64,000 nt of DNA from Isoetes taiwanensis (GCA_021234155.1 JAJEKV010000020.1:1250938-1314937); one strand, 5' to 3'. Counted from the stretch's first letter, positions 10,138 through 22,878 are shown. Notes: generated from the sequence alone by a model not told the origin. Numbers and translations are program-made.

Positions 10138-12248
10138 GAAAATATAAAGTTTCGAATATGGACATCTACTTGGAACCTCTAGTAGATGAACTTGAGGTCT
10201 TATGGAAGGGAGTGCGTATGTATGACATTTCTAGAACTCCACATGACTTTACATTCCATGGGATGTTATGCTTTACTCTTCATGACTATCCAGGTTTTTC
10301 TGAAGCTTCAGGTATGATATAACAGGTATAGTGCAAAATTATATCAAATTTCACTTGTTATTTTAATGCTTCTTCTTTTATTCTCATTGTAGGCCTACAA
10401 ACAAGTGGTGCATGTGGTTGTCCATCTTGTGGGACTAGCTTAGCCTCTTACAGATCAAAATATCTAAAAAAACAAATATATTTGGGGCATAAAAAATACT
10501 TGCCAGATGGCCATTCTGCACGTGGCTCTAATAAGATGCCGAGGCCAAAGCGATGGACACCCAAGGATTGGTTGGATGCGTGGCAAGAGAAGAACCCCGA
10601 TGTGGATTACTTGATTGGTTATGAGGATGGCAATGCAAAACCTCCTCCTGGAATGAAGCACTTGTTTATTTTTTACAGGTTGGAGTATTGGACTGACTTG
10701 GAGTTGGTCCATCTACTTGATCCTATGCACATTTTCAAAAATGTTGCACATTCTCTTTGGCAGCATTTAACAGGAGAATGGGAAACCTTGGCTGCTAGAT
10801 TGGATCTGAAAGAGCAAAAAATAAAAAAGAAATATTGGCCCATTGAGAGGAAAGGCAAGAAGACCCTGACATGGAAACAAGGCGCATGGGTTTTGGGAAA
10901 GAAACAACAGATTGAAGTGAATAAGAGGATAGCAAAGGTGCGCACACCAACTGGATATGGGGCTTCTTTAAGAAAGGCATTTACAAAAAAAGATAGCCTC
11001 ACTGGATTAAAGACACATGATTGGCACAAGTTTCTCCAGGAAGTGGTTGTCTATTTTTTACAGGTTGGAGTATTTGGAGTTGGTCCATCTACTTGATCCT
11101 ATGCACATTTTCAAAAATGTTGCACATTCTCTTTGACAGCATTTAACAGGAGAATGGGAAACCTTGGCTGCTAGATTGGATCTGAAAGAGCAAAAAATAA
11201 AAAAGAAATATTGGCCCATTGAGAGGAAAGGCAAGAAGACCCTGACATGGAAACAAGGCTCATGGGTTTTGGGAAAGAAACAACAGATTGAAGTGAATAA
11301 GAGGATAGCAAAGGTGCGCACACCAACTGGATATGGGGCTTCTTTAAGAAAGGCATTTACAAAAAAAGGTAGCCTCACTGGATTAAAGACACGTGATTGG
11401 CACAAGTTTCTCCAGGTATGTTTTGATTCTTGTACTTCCGTTTCTTGTAATAAATTATATTGCAAAGTATGCAATGATATTATATGGACTTTGCAGCATA
11501 TACTTCCATGTGTGATAGGAGACTTCTTGACCTCACAAATAAGGAGCATTTTATTCCGATTGAGCAAATTTGCAAGGTGGGTCTCCTCCAAAGAAATTGA
11601 AGTAGCCGATATTCCAAAAGTGGAGAAGTGATTATACTGCTTTGTGAAAGGAATTTCCCACTAGTTTTTTTGACCTACAGGTACTACTAACCAAATTCTA
11701 TGCAATCATGTAATTTTAGTTCTAGCAACTAGCAATAAACAATGTGCTTATATACACAGGTACATCTGTTGATACATATTCCAAATGAAATAAGGTTGGC
11801 GGGACTTGCTCCTAGCAGATGGATGTTCTTTCTAGAGCGTTACATGAAGGTGCTCAAAGATTTTGTGCATCAAATGGCAAAACCAGAGGGTTGCATGGCT
11901 GAAGGCCATCTTGTACAAGACACACTGTTTTATCTAAATGATGCCACTATCGCATGCCATCCTGAAGGTCCTAAATTGTGGGAGACTGAAGAGCGAAATC
12001 TGAGTGATGACATGCTTCTTGCAGTAAGCACGTTTGTTCTTAATAATTCTGCAAGTTTAGCACCATGGAGGGATTTGTATGAAACTGCTAAGGAGGATGC
12101 ACAGAGATCAACGGGGCGATCAATAGGCTACTCTATTTCAAATGCTATGAATAATGCATGGTTGTTGGCTTGTATGGACGAAGCTAGAGATCATGGCCAA
12201 GTTATTCCAGATGATGATTATGAGCTTGCCCTTGGTTGTAGCAGGAAG
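10138..12248 (+). pseudogene. TNP2-type CACTA transposase, central catalytic region
   Basis: Exons start at 10138, about 10393, 11495 and 11760. Motifs in TNP2 order: MDIYLEPLVDELEVLW, MLCFTLHDYPGF, GCPSCGTS, YLGHKKYLPDGH, LDPMHIFKNVAHSLW, LAARLDLKEQKIKKK, LTGLKTHDWHKFLQ, HILPCVIGDFL, then after an intron VHLLIHIPNEIRLAG, APSRWMFFLERYMKVLKDF and KPEGCMAEGHL. The lines LDPMHIFKN and RWMFFLERYMK are diagnostic of Transposase_21. A tandem duplication (10667-11038 and 11052-11415) repeats one exon. The second unit has a 10-base deletion and a TGG-to-TGA stop. Another frameshift lies at 11631 after DIPKVEK. The donor after GCSRK is GTATAA at 12249. Confidence 0.88.
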
Positions 12249-12331
12249 GTATAATATTATAAATCTTTAATCCTAAGTTCCATTCTCTTTATGCTATATG
12301 TTACTCATAAGTATTATTGTTTTGGTCTAGG

Positions 12332-13296
12332 CACGATATTATTCCTCAATGTGGGCATATGGGCAACATTTTTGCATCCATGGTGTTGATAAGTGTAGAG
12401 TTACATTTGATTCAGGGATCAGCTCAGAATTTGAACAAAAAAGTCAATCTAGCAATAGGGATTGCAACCTTCTTGAGAGTAGCTTGAATTATATGGGAAT
12501 CTTAACAGATATTATTGAGTTGGATTATCGTAGCTTTTGTGTAAATGTCTTGAAGGCAAGATGGTTTAAAGTTGTATACAGAGGTCGTGGCAAGACAGTT
12601 AGGACTCATCCATCAAGATTTCCAGAAGTGGATTCTTCGAAGATATTGGCTGAAATGAAGGAACCTTTTGTTTTTCCAAGTCAGGTCGAGCAGATATTTT
12701 TCCATGAGAATCCTAATGAGACAAACTGGTGGATTGTCATACATTGTCAACCAAGAGCTCGGCATATAATTGATCTATCTGTAGCTGAAAATAATATGGA
12801 AGAGCTCTCCCATGACATTCATGCTAATGATGATGATGATGCTAATGATGATGATGCTGTTGTTGCTGCTACTGATGATGATGATTGTGGCGGCGGCAAG
12901 GGCGATGACCCATTATTGCATGAAGCAGAAGAACGAGAAATGGAAGAAATTGGCATCAATATTGAAGAGGAGAGTGCATATATGGGAGAAGGTTATCTCG
13001 AAGGTGGTTTGCTTGAGGATGATACTGATGAACATGTTCCTTTAGAATCTCCATTCATAGAACTTTCACAAAGAGAGGAAGCTGATAAAGAAGTGAATTA
13101 TGTGCTCAGATGTCCATTCAATTTGCCAATTCACATTGCTGGACATAATGAGGATTATATGGAAGACGAAGAGATTACCGAACATGCACATGATCCATCC
13201 GAAGCAATTAGGAATTTGGCTCTTTGTTTATATCTAGATGAGGATGAGATAGAGGATATTGAGAACGATCTTAATGAAGTTGCCACATGTGATTAA
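12332..13296 (+). CDS. TNP2-associated C-terminal exon (DUF4216-like)
   Basis: The exon follows the acceptor GGTCTAG and opens ARYYSSMWAYGQHF. It continues with LNYMGILTDIIELDY, VNVLKARWFKVV, KEPFVFPSQVEQIFFHENP and WWIVIHCQPR. This is the DUF4216 pattern found behind TNP2 domains in CACTA proteins. It then becomes a low-complexity acidic tail (Asp runs from GATGAT repeats near 12827-12890, followed by Glu-rich sequence) and ends at TAA (13294-13296). The frame is intact for 321 codons, unlike the upstream exons. The role of DUF4216 is unknown. Confidence 0.8.
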
Positions 13297-13577
13297 TCAA
13301 CATTGTTAATCTTATTGCTATGACTACTATGGTATAGATCATTTGATGTTGAGTATTGTTTTTTATCTTCCTATAAATTTGCTCCCTTGTTCAAGTTGTC
13401 AGGTACCCTTCACCATTATCTATTCCCCTTCATCTGACTGTGTCCAAATCTTTCTTTCTATCAAGTAACATTCCTTAGCGCAATACCAAATCTTTAATGA
13501 TATATGAATACCAAACTCAATTCTACTAATATATTAGATACAAATTGGATGGCATTATGTTATAAATCTCATTCTGA

Positions 13578-13653
13578 TTTTTTTTGCTTGAATAACAAAT
13601 ATTCTGATTTCTGATTTCAGAAATCAGAATATTTGTTATTCAAGCAAAAAAAA
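13578..13653. repeat. Perfect 36-bp inverted repeat, 4-base loop
   Basis: Arms 13578-13613 and 13618-13653 are exact reverse complements around ATTT. The outer part is a T8/A8 stem, then GCTTGAATAACAAATATTCTG. It lies between the transposase stop (13296) and the right end of the CACTA element. A transcript would form an almost loopless double-stranded RNA hairpin. Confidence 0.9.
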
Positions 13654-13799
13654 AAACTTAGATGTTTATCTTTTTGACACAAGATACAATGCATAAATTG
13701 TCTTAAATTAGCTATTACCTAGACACAAAACTCATAAAAATTGTCATCAATTGTTTATTTATCTATCATAATGTCGTCACAACAATGAAAAATAGTGTT

Positions 13800-13953
13800 T
13801 CTTTCGAGGCAGGGGTTTTTTAATCCTAGTAGTAATGATTGTACTAGCCCATTGTATGGGTCCCATGACCTATTGGTCTCCATGGACGTTAAAAAATCTA
13901 TTCTATTCTATTCTATTCTATTCTATTCTATTCTATTCTATTCTATTCTATTT
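13800..13953 (+). mobile_element. LINE 3' end with (TATTC)n tail
   Basis: A 5'-truncated LINE tail: GGGGTTTTTTAATCC, then GGGTCCCATGACC, TATT, GGTCTCC, TGGACG, TTAAAAAATC and about ten TATTC units. The same block in reverse orientation ends the LINE at 33738. Here it is inserted in the CACTA element. Confidence 0.75.
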
Positions 13954-14486
13954 AGACACCAAACTAGTTCTTATTAGTTGTCTTATTGTAGATGGAAATA
14001 TAGCTACTATATTGTCACTACATTGCCATGATGTTGATGCTATGTAGTTGGTATAAGCTTTATTTATTTATCACAATGTGGTCACAACACTAGCTATTTG
14101 TTAGCTACAAAATGGGTCACAAATTTTCTTCTTGATTGTCTTATTGTGGATGAATTATAGCTACTACTTTTGTCACTAGCTTGCGATAATGTTGATGTAA
14201 TAGTGTTCATATGGACTTCTATTTATTTATCACAATGTTGTTAAAATATTGTCACTAGTTCGCCATTTTCTAGACTGCCATATAGTTCCAAATTGATTTT
14301 GTGTCAATATTGTGTCATAAATTGAAGCCACAAGCTTGACACAACATTTGACGCTATTGTGGCATGTTTGTGGCGACAAGTATAGTGGCAAGGCTGTGAC
14401 AATAATTGGGTTTTAACAGGTTCTATTTGTGTCAAAAAAGTTGACATTACACTAGACACTATAGGTACATTTCTTTTGTAGTGTCA

Positions 14487-17243
14487 TGTAGGCTATTTAA
14501 TTAGGGCAGGGACCATTGGTTAATCTCTACTGGTAAAACTCATTTGTCTACTTTGTTTAAAGTTAAACATTCAAGGTGAAGGGCGATAAGCCTAAGAAAT
14601 CCGTAGCTTACATGCTAGTACATAGGGCGTTACCCTGATTAAGGCTAATTGTCCTCTGGTTTACTACAGGTAATAACAAGGTGACGGTGCAAACACCCTA
14701 ATGACCTGTGGTGCAATTGCAGATTCCTTTTTCCAAAAAACGTAAATTCGACAGTTTTGACCATTAAAAAAAAAAAACTATCAAAAAAAAAAGTTGCATT
14801 CCAAATATGGCCATTTTAAAAGCGGGCGACAGATTTTGTGTTAAGACACACTAAGAAAATGCACTTTCTTACGAAACAAAATACAAAGGAAAGGAAGGAA
14901 GTCTATGCGCGCATAGACAACAAAGTTATATTTCAATAATATAATACAATAATATAGGCACATAAAAAAATTTCATTATTTACAAAGTTATTTTCAACGG
15001 CTCTTGTTATTTACCTGAGTTCTTGGAGCCATTGGAGATAGGTAATTCACAAAAGGGTTGTGAGATACTTTTTTCGAGTTTTCGATGTCTGCATGTCAAA
15101 TTTTATGTGATCTTTCATGTTTTCTCGAACCATGTGTCTTATAGGAGTGATTTTATGTAGGATTTTCAGGCTGTGGTCGAGTTCAAATGGATGCATTTTG
15201 ATCTCGTAAGGAAAAAGATTGCAGGTAAATATTACTAACCGAATCTGCCTAGGCTGGCGAGGTTTATTCAAGATAGGGAAGCTCACAACTTTGGAGTTTG
15301 CCGGATATAAAACAGAAATTTGCCAGATTCAATGTCTATTCGGAGCAGGAGATGAAATTATAGTATCTGTGCAGGTGTTTTGCTTTTGAATCTTTACATG
15401 ATTTTGAAGTGTTTTTGATCTTAAAAACTCTGAAGTGAACCTTTTTTGAAGTGACTGCATTCTGATCATATCATCGATCATAGAGATCTGTAATTTTTTT
15501 GATGATCAATGATGAAAGATCATTATTCACTATTGTAAATAACTTTGTAAAAAAAGGCAGTGTAACCTGTGTAATAGCAGTGTACAGAAGCAGTGTTAAA
15601 TCTTGTAATACGACAATAAATAAACTTGTGGCGGCGCTCTAAGCGGCGCCACCGAGAAACCCCAGGGCAAAGATTACCTATTTTAAACAAACATAAAAAT
15701 ATCAAGGAATTTCGCCTTCCGGCGGTTTACGTTCCTTAAATCATGGGGGGAGAAGATTATCTCCCATCTCACATATCTCAACATCAACGGCCAGGATTGT
15801 GGTAGGAGATTATCACAATAATCCTAGAGGGTGGGTTATTGTTATAATATCCTCTTGCCAATTGTTCTACAGTTTAATCCCATAAGATCTAATGGGGGGG
15901 GACGACAAGATGTTGATAATCTTTGACTCGATAAAGCTCCAAATGAAACACACTATATAGGGGAGCATGGCATATGCGTATGCCATATTTATACCTTCAT
16001 TGGTAATATAACTATTTTAATAAGGTGCTGTAGTAAGGTGTTGTCGCACAAAGGTTGTCCTAGTGGAGGGACTATTAAAGGGGCCGTAGAGAACATGAAT
16101 GCACTATTCATAAAAAGTCAACTACAAAAAAACTCTATCCGTTTCTACTAAATGTTCTTCAAACAAAAATTTTTTTTTGGACCTCTATATTGATAGTCCA
16201 TAACAAACAAAATGTTCATACAAATGCGAAGACACTCGGTTCCCTTCTTCCGACAAAACAAACCTCTACCTTGAGCTCCAGTTTTGGAGCCAAACTACAT
16301 AATAGCTTCTTGGCCATACTTAATACTTAATGGGATGTTTTCATTTTTCAATTGGGGCCGTTGATGGGAGGAATATTCCTCCTTTTATACCAGATGAAGG
16401 GCCCTCTGTTTTTTGCAGGCCGTGACCCATACAAATTTCAAAGGTGCAGAATTAAAACACATGACCATTGGCATTACGTGAAGCGGAATTGCAGTGGATA
16501 AAAACTATGAAAGAGACCAAGCAACCCTGGGCTAGAGGATTCGAACCTCCAGGTTCGAACGACCTCACCAGAGCCCATTTTCATGATTATAATCCGTTCA
16601 ATACATTCTCCCACATTGAAGCCATCAAGTATCTGCCACAACTCCTCTGATTTCAAGGCAGGAAAATCGTGGGCTACAGTTCGAGCCATGGTAGGAACCC
16701 CTGTTTCAACCAGTTTCAGGCATTTACTGCCTCTTGTACAAGGATGGCCGCCCTATCAGAGAATCTAAGCACCATCGCGGCCTTGCTTCGATTCACTGAC
16801 ACCGTCTGCTTTCCAATTTCGCCCACTGCCATGTGGTCGACAGAGCTTCCAAAAACAGACTCCACATTTCCTTCCTCACACCATTGACCTCACTTAAAAA
16901 AATATAACACAATTACACCACTCAAGTAGAAACTTGGCCCTCACAACAAACAAGCAGCTCAAACATGCACAAACATACCATTCTCAATACAATACAATAC
17001 CAGAATCATAGGTTCCACCATTGCGAGAATACCCTCCCCAAATACCAAACGAATTGGGCAAACTTAATAGCATGTATGGACTAATAGACAAGTCAAATTA
17101 TACGACATCTTATATTATAATGTTATTCAGTAAGTGTTGGACCCAGCCCTAGATCCAACGGCTCAGATGTAGAGCTGCAGATCTGACCGTCGTGTTAAGA
17201 AAAAATAGGGCGCTTCCTTCGGCTGTGGTGGAGTTCATGCAGC
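14487..17243. other. Region without a supported gene
   Basis: AT-rich sequence with short frames. Open minus-strand frames at 16474-16887 look somewhat protein-like (for example KSEELWQILDGFNVGECIERI and KAAMVLRFSDRAAILVQEAVNA) but match nothing I recognise and are broken. A GC-rich hairpin is listed separately. Confidence 0.4.
15628..15652. repeat. GC-rich hairpin
   Basis: GTGGCGGCGCT-CTA-AGCGGCGCCAC pairs over ten of eleven positions around a 3-base loop. It lies in AT-rich DNA. A similar GC-rich hairpin is at 51563-51601. Confidence 0.6.
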
Positions 17244-17378
17244 AATTGTAAATCGTTGTGCTTGACATCAGATGGCCTGACTCTGTGTTCGGGGCATGTT
17301 GATGGGAACATGCACTTTTGGGATCTCCGATCTGGGAAATTGGCTGAAGTTGCAGCTCATTCACAGGGGATCACATCT
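17244..17378 (+). pseudogene. ATG16-like WD40 exon
   Basis: A 135-base exon has CATGCAG before and GTATATC after. It reads NCKSLCLTSDGLTL, CSGHVDGNMHFWDLRSGKL and EVAAHSQGITS. This is a WD40 blade (GH...D, FWD in place of LWD, RSGKL) closely resembling the plant autophagy protein ATG16, which joins ATG12-ATG5 to direct ATG8 lipidation. Only one exon is visible. The frame continues past 17378 without similarity and no neighbouring ATG16 exons were found, so it looks like a stranded fragment. Another WD40 protein is possible, but the wording is ATG16-like. Confidence 0.6.
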
Positions 17379-18870
17379 GTATATCACGTGGCGGATTCAC
17401 ATGGAGCCATTTACCCTGTATGCTTAACAGATAGCTTGGCCGTGATAGTTGGATGCGAAGACCCAAGCAGCTAGCTATCACTTCGATATGGATGGCTGAG
17501 GGTTTGATGACCATGGCACTGCTTGGGCAATCAGCTAAGGCTTCCAGCCCTTCTCTTCCAACTTACAAACCTAGGGTTCCTTTACGGCAGAGCAGTGGGC
17601 CTGGAGGTGCTTCGTTAACTGGAGGTTATGTCCAAGATATGGCTTAGAAATATTAGTTTGACTAAAGGGGTTTGCGATTATTTTCCCCAGTTATTCCACG
17701 ATGAAGCCTGCTATCTGACAGATTGATGAATCCAGAATATAGTCTTTCCTTCTTCTTTGGCTATGCAAGTATCCTAAGCATTTTTTCTTTACCATTCTAT
17801 TGCTTACCACTGATCTTTTAGCCCTTTTATCTTAGCAGAGAACCAGAAGGCAGGAAGGCACGCCATAACGGCGGAGTTGCTACGAGCTGTATTTTTAGGA
17901 TTTGTTGGTACTTGTCTTGGTCTCTACCATCCATCCTTTTTGCTTCTACCATCTTCTACTATAGATAAGGTTTAAGCTATTCTTAGTAGCCTTCTTAAGC
18001 AACACACAAATGCAGAAGGATAGAAGCAAATGCAGATCTGCTTGCATCCTCTGGTTGTTGCTACTGCACTCCAGATGTATGTTTAGAGGGAGCTTTGGAA
18101 GGAAAACAAGCAAAATAATAACACAGTGAATCAAAGGCAGAAGGCAGAAGCGATTATACTCAAGTTCTTTTGAATATTTTGATTCATGTGTTCTGAAATA
18201 ATAAAGTTATTGATATTGCTTATGTAATATTGCGAATCCATATTGAAAGGGTCTGCTCTCTGCTAGAAGTTGGCCAGAAATAGCAGATAGAAGGCTGTGC
18301 AGCAAGAAAAACATTTTTAAGCTGGCAAAAGATTATGTTACCATAATGGTCTTTAGGTATGTTCACATAAATAAACTCTGGCCATTATGCATAACAAACC
18401 ATCATTCAATTAAATTGGGATTATGTCTGTTCCAAAATCGCGCCGAATAAGCTTTTTATCGATCTTTTTATGCATGTAACCATACTTTTGGACTGTATTC
18501 ATTTTCAGCATAAGAATACACAATATGTGTTAAATTTTATGGTCTTCCTAAAATGTATGGCATTTTTACCGTATTATGACTGTATGTTGGGCAACATGAA
18601 AAACTAAAAAATTGCATATTTGGAATGGTTTCACACGAAATTTTAAGAGTAGAACAAGTAAAGTACCTTTATTTACACATCTCTAAAGTTCAAAGTAGTT
18701 ACATCCTAGGCAAATATCACAATATAAACTAGTTACATTGTAACATAAGACACAAAAAAATACATTTATTTACACTTTTCTAAGTTCAAAGTCCCAATAA
18801 CATGTGCAAATAAAGCTTGAATATTCGATATATAAAATAATCAAAGCAATCTACCACATGCTTAAAAGAG
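17379..18870. other. Region without a supported gene
   Basis: Short frames only. One at 17453-17647 (KASSPSLPTYKPRVPLRQSS) is compositionally protein-like but not recognised. The rest is AT-rich. Confidence 0.4.
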
Positions 18871-18975
18871 AAAAATCATATTACAAGTATGATGTAAACG
18901 TTGTAAAACTCCACATTTGTGGAAAAAATCATATTACAAGTGTGATGTAAACGTTGTAAAACTCCACATTTGTGG
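18871..18975. repeat. Tandem duplication, 52-bp units
   Basis: Units 18871-18922 and about 18924-18975, from AAAAATCATATTACAAG to CTCCACATTTGTGG, differ at about one position. Confidence 0.9.
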
Positions 18976-21900
18976 AACTGTAAATCGCGCTTGGCGCGTT
19001 TTAAAAGCTTTACAAAGTCCAGAACATAAGACTTGTCCCAATCAATGTAACAAAATCAATAAACTTTCAAGCCTGGTGTTCTCTTTTGTGTGGAACAGGG
19101 GACGCCTTTCCTGAATTGCTATGCAGAAACAAAGGGCAACCTCCCACACGATGAGCCTCAAGCTATTTTTGTGTAGATGTAGTCCTCAGATGTAGCCTTT
19201 GTAGCCAAAGAACTTGCTCTTAAGCATAAGGTAGGCCTCTGCACAGCTTTTCTGTACAAGGCTTTTCCTGGTTACCTTGCCTGCGTACAAAAACACTTCA
19301 TAAATTGCAAAGCAAGTAGATCTAGCATCTAGACAAATTCCAAACAAATTTGGGAATTACCTAGATGTGTTGGAAGTGTAAGCCTCTGAGGAAAGCTTCC
19401 TGATTCATGGTGTAATAGAGCAGACCAGACCCATCTCGGCTAGTGTTAAATTCACCACTCTAACAGATGTACATGCAATCCCTGTCTAATTGCATGCATT
19501 GGTTGTGTTGTTAAAGCTCCAATCTGTGACCAAAAAGAGGGCAAAATCTCTGCATCCTACTCTAATTGTTAAGATAGTGATGCCTCTGCAGAAAAACGAA
19601 GAATGAAGAATGAGGAATAGGTTGGGCAGATGCACCGACTCCCGAAACCTGCACAGATCAAACAATTGAGAGAAAAAACTAAACAGGAAGACCGGAATAT
19701 TCTACATTTGCAAGCAACAACTGAAGAATAGTGAACCTGTGGAGATATTTCAACAGCAAACCGCAAAAACAGAGCATTTTTGTTGGAAACCACAAAATCG
19801 AGAACTTTTCTGTGCCTGGGCTTTCTGTGCATATCCAACTCCTGTATATCCTTGTAGCCACAACCTCACGGCAAGAAGAAGGCAGATTGGAAAGAAAAAA
19901 TAACAAATATAAAGAAGAAAGAGAGGTAGAAAGGATACATAAGAAAGAGGGCAAAAAGAAGCACTCGCTTCTTTGATGCTGTATGCGCTCCTCTACCACC
20001 GTTTGAGGCAAAAGCCACTTTGCCAAAAACCTGCGCCATAGCCACGTTTGCCCCTGGGATTTGAACCCAATTATATTTCCTTTGCTCAAACTCCAACAAC
20101 CACAGCTTCTTCAATCATGCTCCAAAACTCCTTCAGAAACAAAACCAGAGCCTTAGAGGCCTCTGCAACCAGCCGAATCTCTTGCTTGAAGCAAGTCGGC
20201 TCACCCGAAATCAATTCCGGCCAACTCCGTCTTCAACAGTTTCGCCCAGCCATGTTTCCCGTCGCTTCCAGATAAAACGCAAAAAAATAAAAATAGAAAG
20301 AGAGAAAGAAAGGACGCCAAAAGAGGGGGAAAATAGAAAGGGAAGGGAAGGCGAAAGAGAGAAAGAAGGGAGGGAAAAAAAAGAAGAGAAGCGGGACTTT
20401 TTAAAACGCGTGAAACGCAGCAAAAAAAAGAAAAAAGCGGCGTAGACGGGAAAAACGCGAGCGTGAAAAATTTCTAAAAATAATGACATATTCTAAAATT
20501 AATTGAATGATGGTTAACAGCAGATACTGGCCTTTGATAAGGAGGTTAATGCTAAAATCAAAGAACATGCTGGCCTGCAACTGATTATGCGATGTTTGGA
20601 TTTGTTCCGTCAGGGTTGAGGCTGGAGGTATATATCGGCAATGGCGGCAGAGCTCACCTTTCGTGGTACCTTTGTGGCAGTGGATGCTATAGCTGAAAGG
20701 TAACACGTAACAATTCAATTGTTTATTTGCAGCTAGGCAGATGCATACTTGCATTTGACACATGAAAACCTTTTAGAGAATCCTGAAGCATATCAAAGGC
20801 ATGAACTGCATGAAGCCGAAATGTAAGAATCAAATATGGTTGATGTTTTTATTCAGCAATTTTATGATATTTATGTTTCTTTTGCAGATGGATTTGGTAC
20901 GCAAGATCATAAGGCTGATGCTGTATGTGCAGATGTACCTCCAAATGTGATATTGTTTATAGATCTTGAATTATTATCTTGAAAAGTAGTTGAAGAATTA
21001 CAGATGACCATAATCTGAACTTTTATTTTCTGCCAATTGAGTTTAAATTCATGGCAAATTGGGGTAAGCTTTGCTTTGCCTTTTCATTTTATATTGTGCA
21101 GCTAGATGTTTGCACAAAAGTCTTCATTTCTAGATGGATGCAGTATGGATGGGTATCCATGTTCAATAAACTCATTCTTCTTGCATAACAAAGTTCTACA
21201 TGCATTACCAAATATCACAAGACCATGTAAAATGCTGTGCAGACTTATCTGCAAAAAGAAGATTGATTTTAAAAGGAATAATAAGATGTGTTGTGTGGTG
21301 AGCTCCAAACTCTACACAATGTATCAGAGAATATAGTTTTATTGTTTGAAGAAAATAAAGTCCCTTCATTTTTGAATCCACACTTGAAACCGGTTGTATT
21401 AGATGCAGGCATTGAAGAAGTCTATGGAGTTTTGATAGTATGGACAGCACGAACATTTTTCCTATTTATGCTAATCCTAAATGGGCACTATGAGTTCAAT
21501 CTCTAGCATACTTTCACAGCGATATGTCTTAGGGATAGAAGAGTTAAAATTAAATGCGGACGGACATTGGAGTGCACGTTGAGCTTGGAGTACTTGGAAA
21601 TGTCCAGCAAATTTGTAAATAGAAGACATCACAATAGAAGTGTCACTACCAAGGCTTATAAGACAAATGGGATAATTATGCAGAAGGAAGAGAGAAGTAG
21701 CTATCAATAGAAGAGAGAAATAGCTATCAATGGGAGCATACATCAGCTGGAGGCAAGAAGAATACTGAGGCCCCAGAGATTTGCAGTCACGAAATAGATT
21801 AATTATTTATGATGCAAATTCAAGAGAGTAAATTGGTTATTGAGGAGAAGGAAATTTTGAATGTTAGTACTGCCAAAACCCATATCGCATGTAATGCCAG

Positions 21901-22792
21901 CACACTAAATGGTGGAGGAATGAATCATAATTGTGTTATCTATAGAAGATGAGAAGGTCATGAACAACCAGAAGCGGGATAGTAAGACACTGTAGCCAAG
22001 GCCAACATTGGCAAAATACAATAGTGACAAAGTTCACAAGCAATTATGTCCAATGCCCAATGCCCAGTTTCTTTCACCTTTTTTGTTGTGTTGATGGCAA
22101 TTTAGATAGCATCAACAAGTTTTAAGCAAATGACTAACATTTTATTTGAAACATACCGTACAAACCATGCATACAAACATGCATGTTACAATTTACAAGT
22201 GATCCTAGATATTTTGTATTGGAAAGCATCTATAGCTAGATGATTATAGCTATAATGGCAAACAATAAGAGTTGTAGATGACTTGACTCTGTTCATGTGA
22301 TATGACTACCAACCCTTCGTACAAGATCCTAACCGTCTAATAATAATCTTAGCTAATGAGGGCTAACTGTCAATGGTGTATACTTTCTATAATACTACAA
22401 ATGACGAACACAATTGAAAGTGCATTAAGTTACAAGTTTTCTCATGTATCATTAAGTCTCTTGTGAAGTAACATGTAACATCATTCTCAAAAAACCTTTC
22501 CTATGAATAATCTGCATTGAGTTACGTGTAGTTACATGTTTCTAACTATAGTCTAGCAAAGAAACAAGCACAGAATAGAGAGGGACATAGCAAGCAAGCA
22601 TGTATCTACATTGAACTTCAAGGAGATGGCCAAATGGAGACCGAAGACCAGCAAGCATAAAACCAGGAGAGAGGACCAACAAACACATGACCATCAACAA
22701 GAGCTTGGGATCACCAACCAATAGGAAGTTAAGGACATGGCAGTGGTTGAGATTATCAACCAATAAGAACTTGACAAGATAGCAGATCCTAT
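18976..22792. other. Region without a supported gene
   Basis: Purine-rich tracts near 19880-19960 and 20280-20440 create long low-complexity frames that I do not trust. A minus-strand segment near 20090-20230 (CFKQEIRLVAEASRALVLFLKEFW) looks like part of a protein but is unrecognised and short. The rest is AT-rich. Confidence 0.35.
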
Positions 22793-22878
22793 ACACATAA
22801 GAAACAAGATGCTCCTAGCTCCATTGCGCAGAGTTACACATAAGAAACAAGATGCTCCTAGCTCCATCGCACAGAGTT
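22793..22878. repeat. Tandem duplication, 43-bp units
   Basis: Units 22793-22835 and 22836-22878 begin ACACATAAGAAACAAGATGC and differ at two bases. Confidence 0.9.

Larger units (their letters stand above)
3600..14483 (+). mobile_element. CACTA (En/Spm, CMC) DNA transposon, complete ends
   Basis: The left end starts CACTACAAGAGG and the right end, reverse complemented, starts CACTACAAAAGA. Both continue into a shared TATAGTGTC block. The element is flanked by TCA at 3597-3599 and 14484-14486, the 3-bp duplication expected of CACTA elements. Both ends carry many short subterminal motifs of the TTGTGTCAA / TTGACACAA type, as in En/Spm. At 10.9 kb the length is typical of autonomous copies. 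Inside are a TNP2-type transposase on the plus strand (8.15-13.3 kb) and a second gene on the minus strand (4.07-7.46 kb). Frameshifts, a tandem duplication, stop codons and later insertions show it is no longer autonomous, although its ends could still be mobilised. Confidence 0.92.

Noticed and set aside
12812-13045. Met-rich open frame of 77 codons
   Set aside because: It is a shadow of the GATGAT-repeat part of the DUF4216-type exon in another frame.
16527-16580. tRNA-like T-arm on the minus strand (GGTTCGAATCC)
   Set aside because: The T-loop motif and a CCCAGGG end are present, but I could not build an acceptor stem, D-arm or anticodon arm at the right spacing.
20182-20489. Lys/Glu-rich and Phe/Leu-rich frames on both strands
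   Set aside because: They arise from a purine-rich low-complexity tract; no codon pattern or domain.
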